This document shows, piece after piece, positions 52,155-59,737 of a stretch of DNA of 64,000 nucleotides (positions are counted from its first letter, which is position 1; the number at the start of each line of letters is the position of its first letter). The position numbers were made by a program, and so were the translations under genes. The notes beneath the pieces were generated by a model that worked only from the letters and a program-made list of their open reading frames with translations, ran no database searches and was not told the origin of the DNA. The DNA is taken from contig JABLXU010000051.1 in NCBI GenBank assembly GCA_013177805.1, positions 18,020-82,019 on the forward strand, in the 5' to 3' direction. The stretch is from Candidatus Omnitrophota bacterium. Lineage in GTDB: Bacteria; Hinthialibacterota; Hinthialibacteria; Hinthialibacterales; Hinthialibacteraceae.

Positions 52155-53825
52155 TCAGCTTCTCACGTACACACGATACACATACTCCAGCTTCTTCAGG
52201 TTTTCTTTGCCCGGTTTCACCTCGAGTTTCCAGATCAGCCGCGAGGCGGGATTGACCGAGCGCAGGCCGCGCGCCAGGCGGACGATCTGGGGATCGCCCT
52301 CGCTTTTTTGCACCTCGCCACTGAGGATCTTGGTGATCTCGAGGAGCACCGGCTCGTTCTTGAAGTTGGTTACCGCCAGTTCACCCTTCACGGTCACCAG
52401 GTCGTAATTGTTGCCGTAGAATTGCGTGCCGCCGCGCTGCCGCTCGATCTCGTACTCATTATGCTCGGCGCTGATCGAGAGCGCCTGGGTGATCTTGAGA
52501 TCGGTGGTGGCCTGATCGGGTGTGTATTCGATAGTGTCCTGGCCCAGGATCCGGCCGTTTTTCATGGTGACGGCGGGCGCGGTGGTCCAGGGCTTGCCCG
52601 TGGTGTTGGTCAGTTTCAGGGCGTGCCAGACCACCGGCTTGGGGGGCTCGGCCGGGGGCCGCTGCTGGAAGGGGGTGAATTCGTTGATGGTATCGGGAAT
52701 CTCCCACGTGTAGAGATGCTCGTAGGGCACTTCGCCCGAGAAGAGAGGATAATACCCGCGCTCGCCTTTTTTGAGAGTCACGGCGGGGATTTTGTAGAAA
52801 TACAGGTCCTCGTCGCCTTCGCCCATCACCGGGGTGGAGGGCATGGAAGGCGCGGGGGCGGCCGCCATCCCGAAATCGGCGCGCTGGGCCAGGACGGCCA
52901 TGTTGGAGAGCATCAGCGATTCCTGCCGGTCCCTTCCCATTCGCAGTTGATCGAGGATCTGCTGCAAGGGGGCCAGCGAGAAGGTGCTGGGAGTTTCGCT
53001 GAACTGGATGTGGGGATAGCCGGTAATCAGTTCCAGCTCCGTGTTGTCCAGCGGGACCAGGTCGTTCACTACAATCGCCTTGGCGGACAGCGAAGCCTTG
53101 CCCTCGGCCGAAATGTCCACCACATAGCTGGGTGACCAGGCAATGCCCTTGGAGAGGTAAGTCAGCGTCACGGGATTTTCCGCCTGCGCTGTTCCTTTAA
53201 GTGCCGCGTGGAAATCCACCACGTTTTGGATCGTGGCGCGTTGAATGGTCAGGCCCGGTTCCGGCTCCACAAAGCTGATGGCCTCCATCCAATGGAGGGG
53301 ATAGGCCTGGAGTTTCTCTTCCCGGTCGCGCAAGATCACGATCTCTCCCCGGCCGGGCGGGGGAGGCAGGGGCAACGAATCACGCAACAGGGGCTGAACC
53401 GGCTCCTCATGGGCTTTGGGGATATCGACGATGGTGTATTGGTCCCAGGTATCCTTGATCCGCAACCGGACGGTCTTGCCGATGTTAGCCTCCAGCAAGT
53501 CGGGGAGGCTGGCGGCAGGCATGGACTGCTCGATTTTGGCCTGCGAGGCCCGGATATCTTCTAAAATCAGGTGGTCCGGCCAGCTGATCCACACGCTGCC
53601 CAGCACCGCGTCCGGCAGGGGCGTGATCCGGAACGCGCCCGAGGCTTCAGGCAGTTCCGCCCGGGACACCACCAGGCCGATGCCGTTTTTGAACAACGCG
53701 GCATACACGGGCTTGGAGTCAATGATTTTTGTCTCTTCGGCTCCAACTCCCGCCAAACTTCCCATCCAAATTGACAAAGTCAACACGGCAAACCCTCTTG
53801 GAATCATTCTCGTATTCCTCCTCAA
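52155..53825 (-). CDS. Secreted DUF4139-domain protein
   Basis: Protein of 556 residues with a signal peptide (GFAVLTLSIWMGSLAGVGAE). The N-terminal part contains DSKPVYAALFKNGIGLVVSR and resembles the DUF4140/mucoidy-inhibitor-like beginning; it is followed by an SH3-like stretch (VRLRIKDTWDQYTIVDIPK). The DUF4139 core is clear: NPVTLTYLSKGIAWSPSYVV, VVNDLVPLDNTELELITGYP and, near the end, ITKILSGEVQKSEGDPQIVR and LIWKLEVKPGKENLKKLEYV. Family members are secreted or periplasmic beta-sandwich proteins without known activity. A second Met six codons downstream is an equally possible start. Single-gene unit with a terminator downstream. Confidence 0.82.
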   Translation of the reverse strand: MRRNTRMIPRGFAVLTLSIWMGSLAGVGAEETKIIDSKPVYAALFKNGIGLVVSRAELPEASGAFRITPLPDAVLGSVWISWPDHLILEDIRASQAKIEQSMPAASLPDLLEANIGKTVRLRIKDTWDQYTIVDIPKAHEEPVQPLLRDSLPLPPPPGRGEIVILRDREEKLQAYPLHWMEAISFVEPEPGLTIQRATIQNVVDFHAALKGTAQAENPVTLTYLSKGIAWSPSYVVDISAEGKASLSAKAIVVNDLVPLDNTELELITGYPHIQFSETPSTFSLAPLQQILDQLRMGRDRQESLMLSNMAVLAQRADFGMAAAPAPSMPSTPVMGEGDEDLYFYKIPAVTLKKGERGYYPLFSGEVPYEHLYTWEIPDTINEFTPFQQRPPAEPPKPVVWHALKLTNTTGKPWTTAPAVTMKNGRILGQDTIEYTPDQATTDLKITQALSISAEHNEYEIERQRGGTQFYGNNYDLVTVKGELAVTNFKNEPVLLEITKILSGEVQKSEGDPQIVRLARGLRSVNPASRLIWKLEVKPGKENLKKLEYVYRVYVRS

Positions 53826-54029
53826 ATTTGGGTATTTTGGTTATCAATCCTGTTCTACCATAAAACGCCGCCGGTGGCGGGTAGTTTTAAAGGATCCGAT
53901 TGGGAATTCAGGAAGTAATATCGCCGTAACAGGCCGGTTGTTACATATTTTGGTACATATATATTAGGGTGGCCTTGGTCACAGCGCAGGGCATTTACCG
54001 CCGGGACGCGGAGGGGGCCGGAGTTGGCA

Positions 54030-54063
54030 AAAAAAGATCCATGGAGAAAACTCCCCATGGATC
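54030..54063 (-). terminator. Terminator after the bacilliredoxin gene
   Basis: GATCCATGG (54036-54044) and CCATGGATC (54055-54063) form a perfect stem around a short loop. Read on the minus strand the stem is followed by a T run (TTTTTT). It lies just after the bacilliredoxin stop. Confidence 0.85.
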
Positions 54064-54089
54064 ATAGGCGAATGTGAGGGGATGGGAGT

Positions 54090-54602
54090 TTATCGCGTAC
54101 CGAAGGCCGGGATTGTTGATCCGCATTGTTGCACGTTTTTCAATTGCGCGAATTTCTCCGCGGGAATCGAGGGTCCTTTGGCGGAACAATGCGAATCGAA
54201 CGCCTGGGCTAGATTTTCAGCGATTCGGTCCGCGTCCATCTGTTCGATATGACGGCGCTCCAGGATATGGACCAACTTTCCGTCCTTGAACAGCGCGATG
54301 CAGGGAGAGGAGGGAGGAATCTCCGGCATGTGTTGGCGCGCCTGCTGGACGGCTTCGTGATCCATCCCAGCGAACACGGTCACCCAGTGATCGGGAATGG
54401 TGTGGTGTTGCAGAGCGCGGGTTACGCCGGGGCGCGCTCCCCCGGCGGCGCATCCGCAGACGGAATTGATGATCACCAGGGTCGTTCCTGGCCGGGCGAG
54501 GGCCGCGTCCACCTCGGCGGCGGTGCGCAGGGGCTGGATGCCCACGAATTCCAACTCCTCTTCCATCGGTTTTACGGCTTCAGGGTCATAATTGGGTTGC
54601 AT
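54090..54602 (-). CDS. BrxA/BrxB family bacilliredoxin
   Basis: Thioredoxin-like protein of 170 residues with the characteristic CGC active site in VIINSVCGCAAGGARPGVTR (about 45-64). Bacilliredoxins remove bacillithiol from protein mixed disulfides after oxidative stress. The central segment HWVTVFAGMDHEAVQQARQH and the IPPSSPCIALFKDGKLVHI strand match the family. The C-terminal extension (FDSHCSAKGPSIPAEKF) makes it somewhat longer than the usual 140-150 residues. Presence suggests a bacillithiol-like thiol in this organism; the PIG-L deacetylase 8 kb away could belong to its synthesis, but that is speculative. GAGGAGG lies about 9 bases before the ATG. Confidence 0.92.
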   Translation of the reverse strand: MQPNYDPEAVKPMEEELEFVGIQPLRTAAEVDAALARPGTTLVIINSVCGCAAGGARPGVTRALQHHTIPDHWVTVFAGMDHEAVQQARQHMPEIPPSSPCIALFKDGKLVHILERRHIEQMDADRIAENLAQAFDSHCSAKGPSIPAEKFAQLKNVQQCGSTIPAFGTR

Positions 54603-54909
54603 GCGAACAACGACCTCCTCTATATAATTCTTATCTCAAAGATGGATAACTCTGGGGTAGTGATCAGGAGTTTATCTCAGCTTCCAACTCGACTTCCACC
54701 AAACGTTGTACTGAAGGTGAAATCCTGGTTTTCAGATATACTTGACTTAGTTTATCAAATTAGTTGACATAGTCAAGTAAATTGGGAAAGCGTAAGGATG
54801 ATTATGCACTTACCAGGGAGGGGATAATCTGATAGGAGGGACAGACACACACAATTTTTAGGATATTTGCGGATTTTGAAGATGAGCCAAGTTTGATCGG
54901 TATTCTCCT
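54603..54909. other. Intergenic region upstream of the bacilliredoxin gene
   Basis: The gap between two minus-strand genes is 307 bases and AT-rich. It contains the inverted repeat at 54739-54779 and probably the bacilliredoxin promoter (AT-rich TTATATA close to the ribosome binding site). No gene is supported. Confidence 0.6.
54739..54779. repeat. Inverted repeat with 9-bp arms, possible operator
   Basis: TACTTGACT (54739-54747) and AGTCAAGTA (54771-54779) are perfect inverse copies separated by 23 bases. It lies about 140 bases upstream of the bacilliredoxin start and about 130 bases after the serine hydrolase stop. There is no T run, so a regulator site is more likely than a terminator. 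Confidence 0.4.
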
Positions 54910-56061
54910 TTATTCTAAAACCGCCTCCATGAGCGGATTGAAGAAATACGCCTCCAGGCCTCCCCAAAAACTCGCCGGATCCAGGTTGCCGCCGAAGCGC
55001 ACGGCCACCAGATCCAGGCTGGGGATCACCACCAGCACCTGGTTGCCCGCTCCCGCGCCCATGAAGGCATCCCGAGGCAGTTTGGACAAAATCCCATCCG
55101 CGTTGACCCACCAGGCCAGGCCGGCTTTGGGACAGGGGCCTTCGCCTTCTCCGCGGAACGGTTCCGGCGTTCCCGCGTCGGTAGTGACCCTCTTCACCCA
55201 TTGGGCATCGATCAGTCTTGTGCCCTCCCAATCGCCCTGGCGCAGCATCAAGCGGCCCACGCGGGCCGCGGCGCGGGCGGTGTACGCTCCACCGCCCCAG
55301 TTGGCCACCAAGTCCAGGCCGTCGATCGTGAAGGTTTTGCCATAGCCGATGGACCACTCCTCATCTTTCACCCCGATGGGCCGCTTGATCCGCTCGCGCA
55401 GATAGGTCCGCACGTCCTTGTGTTCACTTTTTTGCAGGGCGGCGGTGATCGCGTACGAGAGCATGGCCATGCCAGGATTGCTGTATTCGAACGCCGCGCC
55501 TGGTTTGAATTTCATCGGCGCCCAGTCGCGCGCGATGGTAAAGGGATCGGGATCCTGCTTCCAGAAACGGGTTTTCCAGCCACCCGATTCGAAATGCCCC
55601 ATGCCTGAGACTTCTGCGTCCTCGATTCCGGACGAATGCGTGGCCAGGTGGCGGATGGTGATGCCCGCGCGGGTGGGGTCGTTTCTCCAGGCGGGGATGT
55701 AGCGGTCCGCCGGATCGTCGATTTGGAGCCATCCGTCATGCAAGGCCAGAACGAGCGACATCCCGCCGGTCAGAGCCTTGGCCAGAGACGCGGTGTAGTG
55801 TTTTTGATCCGGACCCAACTTCTCCGAATACCATTCGCATACCACGCGGTCATGGCGGATAATCAGCACGCCGGCGGTGGAGTGGGAACGCAGGATCTCC
55901 ACCAGCGCGTCCAGCTGGGAGGCCGACATGCCTTGCTCTTCCGGCTTGGAGGATTGCCAATCAAAGGCCGGAGGAGAGCCGTTTCCATGCATCAATGGAA
56001 TAAACGGCTCAATGAGCAAGAATAAACAAAGAAGTGCGTAAATTGGGGATACGCGTTGCAT
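54910..56061 (-). CDS. Serine hydrolase, class C beta-lactamase/DD-peptidase fold
   Basis: Protein of 383 residues with a signal peptide (IYALLCLFLLIEPFIPLMHG). The catalytic Ser-x-x-Lys motif is in HYTASLAKALTGG near residue 92, and the Tyr-x-Asn motif is YSNPGMAM near 195. A C-terminal GAGAGNQV replaces the usual KTG region. The family contains penicillin-binding protein-like esterases, D-aminopeptidases and carboxylesterases; true beta-lactamase activity is not implied. The enzyme is probably periplasmic or membrane-bound. Its specific substrate is unknown. Neighbours on both sides are unrelated, and the start is divergent from a Gfo/Idh/MocA gene. Confidence 0.9.
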   Translation of the reverse strand: MQRVSPIYALLCLFLLIEPFIPLMHGNGSPPAFDWQSSKPEEQGMSASQLDALVEILRSHSTAGVLIIRHDRVVCEWYSEKLGPDQKHYTASLAKALTGGMSLVLALHDGWLQIDDPADRYIPAWRNDPTRAGITIRHLATHSSGIEDAEVSGMGHFESGGWKTRFWKQDPDPFTIARDWAPMKFKPGAAFEYSNPGMAMLSYAITAALQKSEHKDVRTYLRERIKRPIGVKDEEWSIGYGKTFTIDGLDLVANWGGGAYTARAAARVGRLMLRQGDWEGTRLIDAQWVKRVTTDAGTPEPFRGEGEGPCPKAGLAWWVNADGILSKLPRDAFMGAGAGNQVLVVIPSLDLVAVRFGGNLDPASFWGGLEAYFFNPLMEAVLE

Positions 56062-56218
56062 AGGTATGATCCTCCGTCTGCGGTATTGGTTCTATGGTAA
56101 CATACAGTCACCCAAGCATCTTCTTCTTAGTTTGGGAAAGGGAGAAACTTTTTTTGCTTTCCGGTATTCTAGTCAGATAACCAAAGGGAGACTCATGCCT
56201 CAGGAAGGGAGAAAGGTG

Positions 56219-57598
56219 ATGAGGGAAGAAAAGGCCAAAACATCACGGCGCGTGTTTATGAAAACCACCACGGCGGCCGCGGCGGGTTGGAGCCTGTGGC
56301 GCGCGCCCGCGGTGCTGAGCGGTGCAAACCCGAACGAAAAAGTGAACGTAGGTTTTATCGGAGTGGGCAACCGGGGCTCGCAACTATTGGCCAGTTTCTT
56401 GAAACAAGAGGACGCGCGGATTGCGGCCTTGTGCGATGTCTATGAACCTTACCTGGAACGCGACCGGGACAAAATCGACCCGATCCTGCTGGATACGTTA
56501 GGAGGGCGCATCCCGCCAATGGGGGAAACGTTTTCCAATCCGGTCGCCAAGTACAAGGACTTCCGCCGGGTGCTGGAGCAGAAGGACATCGACGCGGTGG
56601 TGATCGCCACACCCGATCACTGGCACGCCATCCAAATGATCGAAGCCTGCGAGGCGGGGAAGGACGTCTATGTCGAGAAACCCCTGACCGTCACCATCCA
56701 TGAAGGCCGCCGCATGGTGGAAGCCGAAAAGCGTACCGGGCGGATCGTGCAGGTAGGCCTGCACCGGCGCTCGTCCAATTTGTACCGGCAAGCGGCCGAA
56801 CTGGTAGGGAAGGGAACTATCGGCAAGGTCACCGTGGCCCGGGCGTATCATATCAGCAATATGTATCCGGATGGCATCGGGCGGATGGACGAGACGAATC
56901 CGCCCGCGGGATGGGATTGGGACCTGTGGCTGGGTCCCCGCCCCGCGCAAAAATACCGCTATAACATCGCTCCCTACAAATTCCGATGGTGGCAGGCCTA
57001 TTCCTCGCAGGCAGGCAACTGGGGTGTGCACTACTTTGACGCGATCCGGTGGGTGTTGAATGAACAGGCACCGGTATCCATTTCGGCGCATGGTGGGAAT
57101 TTCGCGCTGCGAGATGACCGGACCATCCCCGATACGATGGAAGTGGTCTTCGAACTGCCCTCGGGCGTTCTAGTGGTTTTCGGCCTCTACGAAGCCAGCG
57201 GCGGCTCCGCTTTGGAATATGGAGAGATCGAATTCCGGGGCACCTTAGGCAATCTGTATACGGGGGAGGAGGGATCGGGTTATGTCGTGGTTCCGTCCAA
57301 AGGCGGCCAGTTTCAAAAATCCGCATCCTACATGGAACCCATCAAGGAAAAGCGGCTGGATGCCGATTTGACGGACCAGCACGTCCGCAATTTTTTGGAT
57401 TCGGTGAAATCGCGTCAGCCGTGCAATTGTGACACGGAAACCGGACACCGTTCCACGACATTTGCCCATTTGGCGAACATTGCCCTGGCTACCCGCAGCC
57501 GGATCGAGTGGGATGCCGATGCCGAGCGGGTGACGAACCACGAGGAGGCCAACCGGTTGCTGCATTATGAATACCGGGAGCCATGGAAGTTGGGGTGA
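56219..57598 (+). CDS. Tat-exported Gfo/Idh/MocA family oxidoreductase, copy 2
   Basis: Protein of 459 residues. The twin-arginine signal is KTSRRVFMKTTTAAAAGWSL. The Rossmann domain starts KVNVGFIGVGNRGSQLLASF, then IDAVVIATPDHWHAIQMIEA and the EKP-like segment VYVEKPLTVTIHEGRRM. The C-terminal domain has NPPAGWDWDLWLGPRPAQKY and WGVHYFDAIRWVLN, the His/Asp arrangement of glycoside-modifying exported oxidoreductases. It may oxidise or epimerise a sugar, or act as a glycosidase, as known for some NAD-dependent relatives. Start choice is between this ATG (GGAAGGGAGAAAGG upstream) and one 24 bases earlier (AAAGGGAG upstream). It is a single gene, facing the serine hydrolase divergently. Confidence 0.92.
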   Translation: MREEKAKTSRRVFMKTTTAAAAGWSLWRAPAVLSGANPNEKVNVGFIGVGNRGSQLLASFLKQEDARIAALCDVYEPYLERDRDKIDPILLDTLGGRIPPMGETFSNPVAKYKDFRRVLEQKDIDAVVIATPDHWHAIQMIEACEAGKDVYVEKPLTVTIHEGRRMVEAEKRTGRIVQVGLHRRSSNLYRQAAELVGKGTIGKVTVARAYHISNMYPDGIGRMDETNPPAGWDWDLWLGPRPAQKYRYNIAPYKFRWWQAYSSQAGNWGVHYFDAIRWVLNEQAPVSISAHGGNFALRDDRTIPDTMEVVFELPSGVLVVFGLYEASGGSALEYGEIEFRGTLGNLYTGEEGSGYVVVPSKGGQFQKSASYMEPIKEKRLDADLTDQHVRNFLDSVKSRQPCNCDTETGHRSTTFAHLANIALATRSRIEWDADAERVTNHEEANRLLHYEYREPWKLG

Positions 57599-57727
57599 GA
57601 TAGAGAGGTATTCGTGCTTGTGATTTCACCGCCGAGACGCGGAGGGCGCGGAGGGTGTAGGGATGACTCAGAAAGAAGATAGGGCGGATAAAGCAGCAAT
57701 CGGAAAGGATATCTATGCAGTGAAGCC

Positions 57728-57766
57728 ATTCCCTCACCCTAACCCTCTCCCGGAGGGAGAGGAAAC
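57728..57766 (+). repeat. REP-like palindrome, best-conserved tail-first copy
   Basis: ATTCCCTCACCCTAACCCTC is followed by TCCCGGAGGGAGAGG. The arms CCCTCTCCC and GGAGGGAGAGG form a stable hairpin. This copy shows the consensus CCCTCACCCTAACCCTCTCC. Confidence 0.65.
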
Positions 57767-57954
57767 GGCAATGAGAACGGAATCGTATACGGACCAGCCA
57801 ATATGAAAAAAAGGGCTACGAAGCATATCTTTTTCTTTAATGAATGATCCCAACTTCGCGGAGTCGCCTAAAGTCATAATATGAAAGATCTATCTATTCG
57901 AATTTGTGGGTTTTCCAGGACACGTAATTGCTAACTAAAATCTCGCGTTAAACC

Positions 57955-57990
57955 ATTCCCTCTCCCCCCGGGAGAGGGCCAGGGTGAGGG
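57955..57990 (-). repeat. REP-like palindrome, opposite orientation
   Basis: CCCTCTCCC and GGGAGAGGG form a perfect 9-bp hairpin followed by CCAGGGTGAGGG. It is the inverse orientation of the copy 190 bases earlier, so the pair could form one large inverted repeat. Confidence 0.65.
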
Positions 57991-58047
57991 AAAACCTCAC
58001 TTGAGCGGATCTGCCTTGGAATGTGATGAAAATCCAGAAGAAAGAAT

Positions 58048-58083
58048 AAAAACCGGCCGCGTTTTTTGGGGCGCGGCCGGTTT
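58048..58083 (-). terminator. Strong terminator after Gfo/Idh/MocA copy 3
   Basis: AACCGGCCGCG (58051-58061) pairs perfectly with CGCGGCCGGTT (58072-58082). On the minus strand the stem is followed by TTTTTATTC. It lies 25 bases after the stop. Confidence 0.9.
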
Positions 58084-58107
58084 GTTTTTGCAGTGATGAG
58101 GTATCGA

Positions 58108-59550
58108 TTACGCCAGCTTGGCTTCCTGCTTTTCCTTGTCCCAGAAGACTTTCCGGTGGTTCAGGTAGGACAGCGTCGCCATGTTGGAGATGACCGCGCC
58201 GTTGAAACCTTCCTCAATCGTGCAATTGGGCTTTTTGCGGGACCTGATGCAGTCCACAAAATTCTCGAGATGATCGCGCACCGCCCGGTCGTTGGCGTCG
58301 GGCTGGCTTTCCCCGTACTGATGCCGGCTGTATTTCAAATTGGATTCATCGCCCCACATCCAGCCGGGTTCGGGCCAGACGTTCATTTCCCAATGGCAGA
58401 AGATTTCAATTTGCCCTTTGGAACCGCAGATGCGAATCCCGTAGTCATGAATCTGTTCCTCGAATTGCTTGCCTTCCGCCAGGGTGGCCAAGGCTTCCTC
58501 GAGTTTCTTCTTCTCGGGGCCGTCTTCCATCAAGGCCAGACGGGCGGCGATGGGATCTTTCTGATTGGGACGGGTGATATTGCTGAAACGGGCGTCGTAA
58601 TTGATCTGGAAGCCTTCCTCGAATTCCATCACGCAGCTCCAGGTGTCGGGGGTTTCGCGCCCGTCGTGCCAGCGGTAGAGGCCGCCCGAGGCGATGACGC
58701 TTTTGGGAATCCCCACGCCCATGACCAGACAAATCGCGTCGATTTGGTGGACCATCAGGTCACTGCCGATGCCATTGGAGTAGTCCCAATAGCTGCGCCA
58801 CCGGAAATAACGGTCTAGACTGAAAGGCTTTTTCGGGGCGTCGTAGAAGAACTCGTTCCAGTTGATGTTGTCTTCGCTGGCGTTTTTGGGAATCTCATAA
58901 GCCCAGGGTCCGGGTTGTCCATCGCGGGCGTTGCGGTGCCACCAGCCTTCGCAATACGTCACCTGGCCGATCTCGCCTTTTTTGACCATTTCATTGGCCT
59001 GGTAGAACAGGGGGACGCTGCGGCGCTGCGTGCCGACCTGGATAATCCGGTCGCTCGATTGCACGGCCTTCAGCACCTTTTTCCCCTGGGCGATGTTCTG
59101 CACCATGGGTTTTTCGCAATAGACATCCTTGCCGGCCTGGACAGCATCGATCAGCTGGTAGGCGTGCTGGTGCTCGGGCGTGGCGATGATGACCGCGTCG
59201 ACATCCTTGTTTTCGAGCAATTTTTTGTGATGGTCGTAATCCTTGCATTCCTCGGCGACGCGCATCGCCTGTTTGACGCCTTCCATGCGCCAGCCTTCGA
59301 AGATATCGGCAACCGCGATGAATTGCACTTCCTTGCCGGTCTGGGCGGACATGCGGTGCATCTGGTCCATAAGATACCGGCCCCGCTTGCCAGGCCCGAT
59401 CACTCCCATGTGGATGATCTCGTTGGCGCCGAGCACATTGATGGCGGGGCCGGCAATGGCCGCGGCACTCACCGCCGCGGTCACGGCGCCGGACTTCGAG
59501 ATGAATTCCCTGCGGTTCAATCCTGTCTTGGCGGGGGTTTTGTCTGCCAT
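58108..59550 (-). CDS. Tat-exported Gfo/Idh/MocA family oxidoreductase, copy 3
   Basis: Protein of 480 residues. The twin-arginine signal is GLNRREFISKSGAVTAAVSA. The Rossmann domain starts IHMGVIGPGKRGRYLMDQMH, followed by VDAVIIATPEHQHAYQLIDA and the EKP segment DVYCEKPMVQNIAQGKKV. The C-terminal domain includes GWWHRNARDGQPGPWAYEIP, WRSYWDYSNGIGSDLMVHQI and DAICLVMGV, with the paired His/Asp residues of the family. It differs from copies 1 and 2 in having a long insert near 290-340. The start was chosen at MADKTPAK because GGGAG lies 8 bases upstream; longer in-frame starts reach into the murJ promoter region. The substrate is unknown. Confidence 0.92.
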   Translation of the reverse strand: MADKTPAKTGLNRREFISKSGAVTAAVSAAAIAGPAINVLGANEIIHMGVIGPGKRGRYLMDQMHRMSAQTGKEVQFIAVADIFEGWRMEGVKQAMRVAEECKDYDHHKKLLENKDVDAVIIATPEHQHAYQLIDAVQAGKDVYCEKPMVQNIAQGKKVLKAVQSSDRIIQVGTQRRSVPLFYQANEMVKKGEIGQVTYCEGWWHRNARDGQPGPWAYEIPKNASEDNINWNEFFYDAPKKPFSLDRYFRWRSYWDYSNGIGSDLMVHQIDAICLVMGVGIPKSVIASGGLYRWHDGRETPDTWSCVMEFEEGFQINYDARFSNITRPNQKDPIAARLALMEDGPEKKKLEEALATLAEGKQFEEQIHDYGIRICGSKGQIEIFCHWEMNVWPEPGWMWGDESNLKYSRHQYGESQPDANDRAVRDHLENFVDCIRSRKKPNCTIEEGFNGAVISNMATLSYLNHRKVFWDKEKQEAKLA

Positions 59551-59737
59551 TCTGATTTCTCCCAATTCTGCGTGAATTTTCATTCCTCGAAGGATCGATG
59601 GAGTGACGCTCCATAAGTTTGCGGCCATTATATCGCGGGTGGGCGGCCGGCATAAGGTGGAAAGAAGGACTCCATTATTCTCCATCCCTTTCGATCGGGT
59701 TGGCCGACCGCCTACAATGCATGCCATTGGGTGGACT

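Larger units (their letters stand above)
57599..58107. other. Convergent intergenic region with two REP-like elements
   Basis: The gap between the two convergent Gfo/Idh/MocA genes is 509 bases. It holds a CGCCGAGACGCGGAG motif (around 57630), two palindromes in opposite orientations (57728-57766 and 57955-57990) and a terminator. A similar GACGCGGAGG motif occurs near 54005. No coding signal was seen. Confidence 0.6.
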
